A DNA stretch of 9,302 bases from assembly GCA_900556545.1 (NCBI GenBank), contig USPE01000065.1, positions 1 through 9,302 on the forward strand. Reading direction: 5' to 3'. The notes beneath the pieces were generated by a model. The model was not told where the DNA came from, did no database searches, and saw only the letters and a list, made by a program, of their open reading frames with translations. Shown here one piece after another: positions 1 through 5,350 of the stretch (positions within the stretch are counted from its first letter, which is position 1; the number at the start of each line of letters is the position of its first letter). This DNA is from an uncultured Peptococcaceae bacterium. GTDB lineage: Bacteria > Bacillota > Peptococcia > Peptococcales > Peptococcaceae. Both the position numbers and the translations under genes were made by a program.

Positions 1-240
1 ATTGGTGCTGCTGTTGAGTTGTTGGATGGTGCAATGTCAGCGGATCATGGAATTGTGTATTATGATAAAGAATGGCAGCAGGTGGTATCTGCCGATGAGA
101 GCCGGTTTTATTTGTTGATTGATCCTTTGGAACGGTCTGGTGAAGCTGTTGTTGCGGTATTTGAAAATGACAGCAGCGAAGATGCGTTGTTTCAGCTGCA
201 GGTAAAAACAAGCAGGGGAGGCGGAGCCTATGCGGAATGA
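1..240 (+). CDS. C-terminal part of a probable pilin-like (pseudopilin) protein, 5' end outside window
   Basis: The reading frame is open from base 1 and stops with TGA at 238-240, so at least 79 C-terminal residues are present and the start lies upstream. The visible part is soluble and beta-rich in character (segments such as YYDKEW, RFYLLID, EAVVAVF, LFQLQVKT) with no membrane segment, and it ends in GGGAYAE. I do not recognise the family with certainty. Because the next two genes are a small N-terminally anchored protein and PilT, the best guess is the C-terminal domain of a prepilin-like or pseudopilin protein, whose hydrophobic N-terminal helix would be off the window. This is inference from context. 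The stop overlaps the start of the next gene by 11 bases, and the shared GGGGAGGCGG purine stretch supplies that gene's ribosome site, suggesting translational coupling. Confidence 0.55.
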   Translation: MGAAVELLDGAMSADHGIVYYDKEWQQVVSADESRFYLLIDPLERSGEAVVAVFENDSSEDALFQLQVKTSRGGGAYAE

Positions 241-679
241 ACAGGAGCAACGCAGGTCAACCGGCATTCATGTGGGCAGCGCTTCTATTGTGATGATATT
301 TGCAGTGCTTTGCCTGACGGTGTTTTCCAGCTTATCCTTTGTGACAGCCAATTATGAGCGCAAGCTGGCAGAAAAGTCGGCAGCGGCCATCAAGCAATAT
401 TACCAGGCAGACTGGAACTGTGAAGTGATGTATGAGCGGATTTATCAGCATCTGCAAAAGGGCGGCGAACCGGAGCAGTTAAGCTTGCTGGGTGTGCAGG
501 TGGAGCAGCAGGGTGCGTTGTATTATGTCACTTATACAGAAGATATCAATGATGAAGAAAAATTATTGGTGAAATTGGCTGTGCAGCCGGAAGGCGGGCT
601 GAAAACCGAGCAATGGAAAGTGATTGCGGCCAAACAGTGGAATTATGATGAACGTATTGATGTTTGGAATGGCGAGTAA
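230..679 (+). CDS. Small single-pass membrane protein of a type IV pilus locus, function unknown
   Basis: A 149-residue protein. A short charged N-terminus (MRNEQEQRRSTG) is followed by one hydrophobic segment at about residues 18-39 (VMIFAVLCLTVFSSLS core) and then a basic/polar helix (NYERKLAEKSAAAIKQYYQ). This layout resembles pilins and minor pilus-assembly proteins, but there is no clear prepilin peptidase motif of the G-F-T-x-x-E type. The remainder is soluble with alternating hydrophobic strands and ends WKVIAAKQWNYDERIDVWNGE. I recall similar short proteins next to pilin genes in clostridial pilus loci but know no assigned function. It starts inside the 3' end of the preceding gene, with GGGGAGG just upstream of ATG 230. 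A 43-base gap separates it from pilT. It probably acts at the membrane with the pilus machine (inference). Confidence 0.6.
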   Translation: MRNEQEQRRSTGIHVGSASIVMIFAVLCLTVFSSLSFVTANYERKLAEKSAAAIKQYYQADWNCEVMYERIYQHLQKGGEPEQLSLLGVQVEQQGALYYVTYTEDINDEEKLLVKLAVQPEGGLKTEQWKVIAAKQWNYDERIDVWNGE

Positions 680-722
680 AGGATGATACAGTGATAATAT
701 GCGATAGAAAGGATATGATAAG

Positions 723-1787
723 ATGGCTGAATTGGAATTGTTGCTGCAGAAAGCGGTAGAAGATCATGCTTCTGATATTTTTATTACAGCCGGGATGCCT
801 TTGGCCTATAAAGCAAAAGGTCGGTTGGTTCATGTGAATGAAGAAAAAATTATGCCGCCGCAGTCGGAACAGCTGGTGAAGGAAATTTATGAATTGGGAC
901 AGCGCAGCATGGCTAAGATATTAGAAATCGGCGATGATGATTTTTCTATTACAGTGCCCCATTTGTCAAGGTTTCGTGTCAGCATTTACAAACAGCGGGG
1001 CAGTTTGGCGGCGGTAATTCGGATTATTCCCTTTGGGATTCCTGATTATAAAACATTGCAGATTCCGGAGGGCGTGATGTCTGTTGCGGCAAAAACAAAG
1101 GGGCTGGTTTTGGTGACAGGGCCTGCCGGCGGCGGAAAATCTACCACACTGGCCTGCATTATTGACCGTATTAATCAAACCAGAGAAGGGCATATCATTA
1201 CATTGGAGGAACCTATCGAGTATTTGCACCGCAATGCTAAATGTGCGGTGAGTCAGCGTGAGATAGGGCTGGATACGGAAAGCTATTTATCCGGGCTGAG
1301 GGCCAGTTTGCGGCAGGCGCCTGATGTGATTTTGCTGGGTGAGATGCGGGATTATGAAACCATTCGGACAGCGATGACTGCTGCCGAAACAGGACATCTG
1401 GTAATTTCCACCCTGCATACAGTGGGGGCTGCCAATACCATTGACCGTATTATTGACGTATTTCCGGCCAATCAGCAGCAGCAGATTCGGGTGCAGCTGG
1501 CCATGGTGCTGCAAACTGTAATTTCACAGCAGCTGGTACCGTTGGAAAGCGGCGGTTTGACGCCTGCTTTTGAGATTATGCATTTGAATAATGCTGTGCG
1601 CAATATGATTCGGGAATCCAAGATTCATCAGCTGGATGCATTGATTGCCTCATCCGGTGGTGAAGGGATGATTACTATGGATACCAGCTTGCTGGAATTG
1701 GCAAAACAAAAGAAAATTTCTAAAGAAACTGCTGTGAAATATTCTGTTAATACCGAAGTGATGGAAAAACGAATGGCTTTGCTGTAG
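723..1787 (+). CDS. pilT: Type IV pilus retraction ATPase PilT
   Basis: A cytoplasmic hexameric ATPase of the PilT/GspE secretion superfamily that powers pilus disassembly (twitching, retraction). It is 354 residues, the normal PilT length. The N-terminal PAS-like domain (about 1-105, with the family signature HASDIFITAG near 15-24) is followed by the RecA-like core. Walker A is GPAGGGKST at 133-141. The Asp box is ITLEEPIEY at 159-167. Walker B is DVILLGEMRD at 201-210 with the catalytic Glu207. The His box is GHLVISTLHT at 224-233. AVRNMIRESK at 291-300 matches the AIRNLIRE motif typical of retraction ATPases and argues against PilB. Walker A reads GPAGGGKS rather than the common GPTGSGKS, which still fits GxxxxGK[ST]. 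The start is ATG 723 with AAAGGA at 708-713. The assembly ATPase, platform protein and main pilin genes are not in the window and presumably lie upstream. Confidence 0.95.
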   Translation: MAELELLLQKAVEDHASDIFITAGMPLAYKAKGRLVHVNEEKIMPPQSEQLVKEIYELGQRSMAKILEIGDDDFSITVPHLSRFRVSIYKQRGSLAAVIRIIPFGIPDYKTLQIPEGVMSVAAKTKGLVLVTGPAGGGKSTTLACIIDRINQTREGHIITLEEPIEYLHRNAKCAVSQREIGLDTESYLSGLRASLRQAPDVILLGEMRDYETIRTAMTAAETGHLVISTLHTVGAANTIDRIIDVFPANQQQQIRVQLAMVLQTVISQQLVPLESGGLTPAFEIMHLNNAVRNMIRESKIHQLDALIASSGGEGMITMDTSLLELAKQKKISKETAVKYSVNTEVMEKRMALL

Positions 1788-1796
1788 GAGTGAAAT

Positions 1797-2636
1797 ATGA
1801 ACAAAAAAAAGTGGATTAAGAATATTCTGACGCTGTTCTTTCTGTCCGTATTTATTTATGCTGCCGTCAATTTATTTTTGATTTGGCAGGAATATCGTCA
1901 AGGAGAAGCGTTGTATGATGCTGCGCAGGTAGAATTTTTAACAGCGCCGGAAATGGAACTGGAATTTGAGAGTGACGACCCTATAACCTGGCCGACTTTC
2001 ACCATAGATTTTAGTCATTTACAGGATGTAAATAGTGAAGTGCTGGGTTGGATTTGGATTTATGACACGGTGGTCAATTATCCTGTGGTACAGAGCGGCA
2101 TCAACAACGATGCCTATTTGTATAAAACCTATGACGGTTCTTCTAACAGTTCGGGCAGTATCTTTATGGATTATCGCAATGATGGTGCTTTTGTTGATAC
2201 TAACACAGTTATTTATGGGCACAATATGAAAAACGGCAAAATGTTTGCGGTGTTGAAAAAATTTGGTCAGCAGGAATTTTATAATGGACACAAAGAATTT
2301 TATATTATGACGCCGGAGGGTAATCGACGGTATGAAATTGTTTCAGCGTTTCATACCGATGCATTGAGTGATATTTATGATCGGACTTTTTCCAGCGATC
2401 AGGCAAAACAGGCATGGCTTGACAAAGTGCTGCGCAATTCTGCCGTTTTGAGTACCGCCTCTGCTAGCATTGATGATTCCTTTGTAACGCTGTCTACCTG
2501 TGTATCCGGCGATAATTATCGGGCTCGCTTTGTAGTAATCGGCAAGTTGGCTGAGATAGAGCCGGTTTATACAGAAGAATCTGTTGTTGATCCGGCAGGA
2601 GAAGCGGCTGCAGATACAGAAACAAGTATGCAGTAA
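1797..2636 (+). CDS. srtB: Class B sortase
   Basis: A membrane-anchored cysteine transpeptidase that cleaves a C-terminal sorting signal on secreted proteins and links them to peptidoglycan (or, in some cases, polymerises them). It is 279 residues. The N-terminus is basic (MNKKKWIKN), a membrane segment spans about 10-30, and the catalytic beta-barrel covers about 65-252. Catalytic residues are visible: His142 in VIYGHNMKNGKMF, Cys235 in the diagnostic TLSTC, and the Arg in NYRARFVVIGK (Arg244 by position, Arg242 as alternative). WIWIYDTVVNYPVVQ and SSGSIFMDYRND are typical class B segments. An acidic tail of about 27 residues follows the barrel. The start is ATG 1797, with AGGAG at 1786-1790 overlapping the pilT stop. 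No protein in the window carries a sorting signal, so its substrate is elsewhere. Confidence 0.93.
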   Translation: MNKKKWIKNILTLFFLSVFIYAAVNLFLIWQEYRQGEALYDAAQVEFLTAPEMELEFESDDPITWPTFTIDFSHLQDVNSEVLGWIWIYDTVVNYPVVQSGINNDAYLYKTYDGSSNSSGSIFMDYRNDGAFVDTNTVIYGHNMKNGKMFAVLKKFGQQEFYNGHKEFYIMTPEGNRRYEIVSAFHTDALSDIYDRTFSSDQAKQAWLDKVLRNSAVLSTASASIDDSFVTLSTCVSGDNYRARFVVIGKLAEIEPVYTEESVVDPAGEAAADTETSMQ

Positions 2637-2657
2637 ACAGATAAAGGTGGCATTGTG

Positions 2658-3317
2658 ATGAAGAAAAAATTAGCGATTGTGTTGATGATTGCTGTGCTGA
2701 CAGTTTTGGCAGCGGGATGCGGTCAGGCCGGCGGTTCCCATTTGTCCAGCGTGGATGTGCAGCTGCAGGAAGAAAGCAGAGAATTAGATGGTGGGAGAAC
2801 GGTGGAGCTAAGTTATCCGGTAGTGTCCAGCAGCGAGGCTGACGAAGCAGCGGTAGCGGTGATAGAGCGGCTAAACCAGCAGTTTCAGCAAAGTGCCGAA
2901 GCGTTTGTGCAGCAGGCTGCAGCGATAACCGACGCAGAAGCGGGGACGGTCTTTACCTATGCAACAGATGTACGGTATAATGAGAACGGAAAATTGTCTG
3001 TGGTAGAAATAGAGAATTTAGGAAATCAGCAGTATTATCAGTATGCAGCAACTTATAGCCTGGCTGACGGTGAAAAGATGACCCTGGGCGATTTGCTGGA
3101 TATGAAGCAGTCTAAGGCAGAAGAAACAGTGGTGCAGCAATTTGGCGGTGTGATTCAGTCTGATCCGGCCACTTTCCATGCCGATGCCGCTGATTATGTA
3201 AAAGAACATTTAGATTTACTGCAGTATTATCGTACTTCCGAAGGATTGACCATATTCTTTCAAGCTGGTGAAATTGCACCTGCTTCTGTTGGCGTAATTG
3301 AGATTGTGATTCAATAA
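2658..3317 (+). CDS. Secreted lipoprotein of the DUF4163/DUF3298 (RsiV-like) type
   Basis: A 219-residue exported lipoprotein. The signal peptide MKKKLAIVLMIAVLTVLAAGC has a clear lipobox (LAAGC, lipidated Cys21), so it should be anchored to the outer face of the membrane. The mature part has an N-terminal region with VELSYPVVSSSEADEAAV and the N-Q-Q-F segment seen in DUF4163 proteins. The C-terminal region contains GEKMTLGDLLD, LTIFFQAGEIAPASVGVIEI and matches DUF3298, a fold shared with the anti-sigma factor RsiV and some extracellular polysaccharide deacetylases. There is no deacetylase or sigma-binding domain here, so the exact role is unknown; peptidoglycan or lysozyme binding is only a possibility. 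I chose ATG 2658 over GTG 2655 because AAAGGTGG (2643-2650) then sits 7 bases away. It is the last gene before the terminator. Confidence 0.8.
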   Translation: MKKKLAIVLMIAVLTVLAAGCGQAGGSHLSSVDVQLQEESRELDGGRTVELSYPVVSSSEADEAAVAVIERLNQQFQQSAEAFVQQAAAITDAEAGTVFTYATDVRYNENGKLSVVEIENLGNQQYYQYAATYSLADGEKMTLGDLLDMKQSKAEETVVQQFGGVIQSDPATFHADAADYVKEHLDLLQYYRTSEGLTIFFQAGEIAPASVGVIEIVIQ

Positions 3318-3382
3318 AGCAGGCAATTTTGTTGACACGAGAGAATAAGCAAGACAAAAATAAATAAAGCGTTATAACGGCA

Positions 3383-3431
3383 CCGACCTTTTAAAAACAG
3401 AGGATATCTGCTTTTAGAAGGTCGGTTTTTT
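3383..3431 (+). terminator. Strong intrinsic terminator closing the surface-protein cluster
   Basis: An 18-base arm at 3383-3400 (CCGACCTTTTAAAAACAG) pairs with 3408-3425 (CTGCTTTTAGAAGGTCGG) with one G-T wobble and one A-C mismatch, around a 7-base loop (3401-3407). Six T follow at 3426-3431. A/T pairs at the base extend the stem by one. It lies 66 bases after the lipoprotein stop and separates the upstream cluster from the fatty-acid operon promoter. Confidence 0.92.
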
Positions 3432-3467
3432 GCGGCCGTATGTAGGTACGAAGTGAGATTTGAAAAG

Positions 3468-3501
3468 GGGTTCAGCAGTGGCTGTATGCGATGCAGAACC
3501 C
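3468..3501. other. Small imperfect hairpin of unknown role
   Basis: GGGTTC (3468-3473) pairs with GAACCC (3496-3501). After an A-A mismatch, GCA (3475-3477) pairs with TGC (3492-3494), leaving a 14-base loop. A short T-containing run (CTCTTTG) follows on the + strand and CTTTTC on the - strand, so it is a poor terminator in either direction. It lies between the strong terminator and the operon promoter, in DNA with no convincing reading frame. It may be a weak backup terminator or chance. Confidence 0.3.
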
Positions 3502-3568
3502 TCTTTGTATAAAGAAACGGTAGCGGATAAAAGGTATTGGCGAGAAATTATTTTGTAAAAAAATAAAA

Positions 3569-3591
3569 AATTAATTTGACAAACTAAGTAA
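3569..3591. repeat. Operator repeat copy 1, overlapping the -35 box
   Basis: The first of two identical 23-base direct repeats. It contains the near-palindrome TTAATTTG-A-CAAACTAA (3571-3587), eight bases per arm with one mismatched pair, centred on 3579. The TTTG/CAAA half-sites resemble those described for FabT-type MarR repressors, although the spacer here is a single base. It covers the -35 element, so bound protein would block RNA polymerase. Confidence 0.8.
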
Positions 3592-3604
3592 CTGTCTATA
3601 TAAT
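3576..3604 (+). promoter_or_regulatory. Consensus sigma-A promoter of the fatty-acid synthesis operon
   Basis: The -35 is TTGACA at 3576-3581 and the -10 is TATAAT at 3599-3604, both perfect, separated by exactly 17 bases. An A-rich tract (3557-3570) just upstream could act as an UP element. Transcription should begin near 3611-3612, giving a leader of about 55 bases before the TTG start of the regulator. A perfect promoter embedded in operators suggests high basal strength held back by a repressor. Confidence 0.9.
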
Positions 3605-3624
3605 TAATTTGACAAACTAAGTAA
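3602..3624. repeat. Operator repeat copy 2, overlapping the -10 end and transcription start
   Basis: Identical to the copy at 3569-3591 over 23 bases, with the palindrome at 3604-3620 centred on 3612. Centre-to-centre distance is 33 bases, close to three helical turns, so two dimers could bind the same DNA face. This copy covers the last base of the -10 box and the predicted start point. It also contains its own TTGACA, which lacks a matching -10. Confidence 0.8.
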
Positions 3625-3665
3625 ATGGATGTAAAGGATTTATGGTTTGTGAGGGGGGAGCCGTT

Positions 3666-4130
3666 TTGGATGCATTTTCCAGAGAGTTGAATGAGTTATT
3701 GTCTGATGCGTTCTGGTCTGTTTTAAAAATAGAAGAACAGACGGCAAAAATGGCTGCGCAGGGGGATTTATCTATCAGTGAGCTGCATATGCTGGAGGCT
3801 GTAGCCAAAGATGAAACGCAAGGCAGAAGTATCAGCGCACTGGCAGCGGATTTAAAAATCACTTTGTCGTCGGTCACAATTGCAGTGAACAAGCTGGTGA
3901 AAAAAGGATATGTAGAAAAGACCCGTTCCGAGCAGGATGGGCGGCAGGTATTTGTTAAACTGACAAAGATGGGGCATAAGGTAAATGCCGGGCATTTATA
4001 TTTTCATGAAAATATGGTGCGGAATGTTAGTGCGGGCATGTCCGAAGAAGAAAAAGAAATATTGGTGAAAGCGATGAAGCATTTGAATCAGTTTTTCAAG
4101 CGAAAATTGGAAACGGGGAATGAGGGATGA
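3666..4130 (+). CDS. fabT: MarR-family transcriptional regulator of fatty-acid synthesis (FabT-like)
   Basis: A winged-helix dimeric repressor. The N-terminal helix (ELNELLSDAFWSVLKIEEQ) and DLSISELHMLEAVAK resemble FabT. The helix-turn-helix covers ISALAADLKITLSSVTIAVNKLVKKGYV, and the wing has the MarR D-x-R motif (SEQDGRQVFVKLT). I chose TTG 3666 (154 residues) because GAGGGGGGAG at 3651-3660 sits 5 bases upstream and the protein then begins like other FabT proteins. ATG 3642 in the same frame (162 residues) is the alternative, but its AAAGGA is only 3 bases away. In streptococci FabT represses the fab genes and its DNA binding is enhanced by acyl-ACP; the same role here is inferred from family and position. 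The two operator repeats directly upstream indicate autoregulation. The stop overlaps the fabH start as ATGA. Confidence 0.88.
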   Translation: MDAFSRELNELLSDAFWSVLKIEEQTAKMAAQGDLSISELHMLEAVAKDETQGRSISALAADLKITLSSVTIAVNKLVKKGYVEKTRSEQDGRQVFVKLTKMGHKVNAGHLYFHENMVRNVSAGMSEEEKEILVKAMKHLNQFFKRKLETGNEG

Positions 4131-5089
4131 GTTTCAGCATTTTGGGAACCGGCAGCGCGCTGCCTGCCGCAATCATTACCAATGATGATTTGTCCCGCAT
4201 TGTGGATACCAGCGATGAATGGATTCGCAGCCGCACCGGCATTGGGCAGCGGCGTGTCTGCACAACAGAAACTATTACGGATTTGGCTTATCAGGCAGCG
4301 TTGACGGCGTTGGAAAACAGCGGATGCAGGGCAGAAGAATTAAATCTGATTATCTGCGCTACCATGACTGCCGATGATGCAACGCCTTCTATGGCATGTT
4401 TGCTGCAACAACGGCTGGGCGCTGTCTGCGCTGCCTTTGATATCAATGCGGCCTGTACCGGGTTTTTGTATGCTATGGATATTGCTGCAGCGTATTTTAG
4501 CCGACAGCCCAATCAGAAGATTCTCATTGTAGGCGCTGATGCCATGTCGAAAGCCGTTGACTGGCAGGATCGCAGCACGTGTGTGTTGTTTGGTGACGGC
4601 GCCGGTGCTGCGGTGCTGGGCACCGGGAATGATTTGCTGGCCATTGAGATTGGTGCCAGCGGCAATCGTTCTCCGCTGTATGCACCTGCGATGGCAGGTA
4701 ATTGTCCGTTTCGTGATAATGATGCCGTGCAGTCACCCTATCTGGTTATGGACGGACAGGAAGTGTTCCGGTTTGCAGTAACGGCTATGGCGCAAACCAT
4801 CGACAGGGTATTGCAGAAAGCCGGCATTGCCAAAGAATCATTGACATGGATATTGCCTCATCAGGCTAATATTCGTATTATTGATGCGGCCATTCACAGA
4901 ATGAAGCTTCCCAGAGAAATCTGTCTGACCAATATTGAACAGTATGGGAATACTTCGGCAGCGTGCGTGGCGATTTTGCTTGACGAAAGCAATCGGTCCG
5001 GCAAATTAAAAAAAGGTGATTTACTGGCTCTGACAGCCTTTGGCGGGGGCCTGACAACCGGTGCATGCATTTTGCGCTGGAATAAATAA
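4127..5089 (+). CDS. fabH: 3-oxoacyl-ACP synthase III (FabH, KAS III)
   Basis: Condenses an acyl-CoA primer with malonyl-ACP to start each fatty acid chain in the cytoplasm. It is 320 residues, the usual length. The thiolase-fold catalytic triad is complete: Cys110 in DINAACTGFLY, His245 in ILPHQANIRI and Asn275 in NIEQYGNTSAA. The N-terminal WIRSRTGIGQRR (32-43) and the glycine-rich end FGGGLTTGACILRW are FabH hallmarks. Primer preference (acetyl versus branched) cannot be told from the sequence. It starts at ATG 4127, overlapping the regulator stop by four bases (ATGA), so the two genes are translationally coupled. The stop TAA (5087-5089) lies in an AT-only inverted repeat that precedes acpP. 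Confidence 0.96.
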   Translation: MSFSILGTGSALPAAIITNDDLSRIVDTSDEWIRSRTGIGQRRVCTTETITDLAYQAALTALENSGCRAEELNLIICATMTADDATPSMACLLQQRLGAVCAAFDINAACTGFLYAMDIAAAYFSRQPNQKILIVGADAMSKAVDWQDRSTCVLFGDGAGAAVLGTGNDLLAIEIGASGNRSPLYAPAMAGNCPFRDNDAVQSPYLVMDGQEVFRFAVTAMAQTIDRVLQKAGIAKESLTWILPHQANIRIIDAAIHRMKLPREICLTNIEQYGNTSAACVAILLDESNRSGKLKKGDLLALTAFGGGLTTGACILRWNK

Positions 5090-5099
5090 TTGATTATTT
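5084..5099. repeat. AT-only inverted repeat between fabH and acpP
   Basis: AAATAAT (5084-5090) and ATTATTT (5093-5099) are perfect reverse complements around TG. The structure contains the fabH stop codon and ends three bases before the AGGAGG ribosome site of acpP. With no GC pairs it would be weak in RNA, so an effect on acpP expression is speculative. Confidence 0.35.
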
Positions 5100-5116
5100 T
5101 CAGGAGGATATTTCAC

Positions 5117-5338
5117 ATGAGTACATTTGATAAAGTAGTAGAAGTTTTAGTAGAAGCAAAAGATTTAGAAACAGGCAGTATTACAATGGAAAGCACCTGG
5201 GATGATTTAGGTTTGGATTCTTTAGATACTGTAGAACTGGTTATGAACATGGAAGAAGCTTTTGGTGTTTCTTTGGAAATGTCAGAAGATATGAAAACGG
5301 TCGGCGATGTAGTAAAAGCCATTGACGCTGCAAACTAA
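5117..5338 (+). CDS. acpP: Acyl carrier protein
   Basis: Carries the growing acyl chain as a thioester on 4'-phosphopantetheine. It is a 73-residue acidic four-helix protein. The attachment site is Ser35 in LGLDSLDTVELVMNMEE, the classic DSL motif. The start is ATG 5117, preceded by a perfect AGGAGG (5102-5107) with 9 bases between; an open frame runs upstream to 5090 but those residues (MIIFRRIFH) are not ACP-like and include the ribosome site. Composition differs from its neighbours: about 36% G+C by hand count, with a preference for codons such as GTA, GAA and TTA, while adjacent genes are near 50%. Strong ribosome site and skewed codons fit the very high expression usual for ACP. It lies 27 bases after fabH and 12 before fabK. 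Confidence 0.96.
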   Translation: MSTFDKVVEVLVEAKDLETGSITMESTWDDLGLDSLDTVELVMNMEEAFGVSLEMSEDMKTVGDVVKAIDAAN

Positions 5339-5350
5339 GGGGATAACACC

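Noticed and set aside
3332..3378. TTGACA at 3332 as a second promoter before the terminator
   Set aside because: No -10 box lies at 16-18 bases; TAAATA is 23 bases away and TATAAC 35 bases away. Any transcript would run straight into the terminator.
3370..3379. Palindrome CGTTATAACG just before the terminator
   Set aside because: A single 10-base palindrome with no second copy nearby; chance is sufficient and it is not needed for the terminator stem.
3609..3614. TTGACA in the second operator copy as another -35 element
   Set aside because: It is part of the exact repeat, and no -10-like sequence lies 17 bases downstream (the region is near GGATGTAAAGG).
3569..3624. The repeated units as a CRISPR fragment
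   Set aside because: Only two copies with a 10-base gap, coinciding with -35 and -10 elements; operator duplication explains them better.
3625..3690. A 21-codon upstream reading frame (ATG 3625) overlapping the regulator start
   Set aside because: It lacks a ribosome site and its peptide is not recognisable; it is probably a by-product of the leader sequence.
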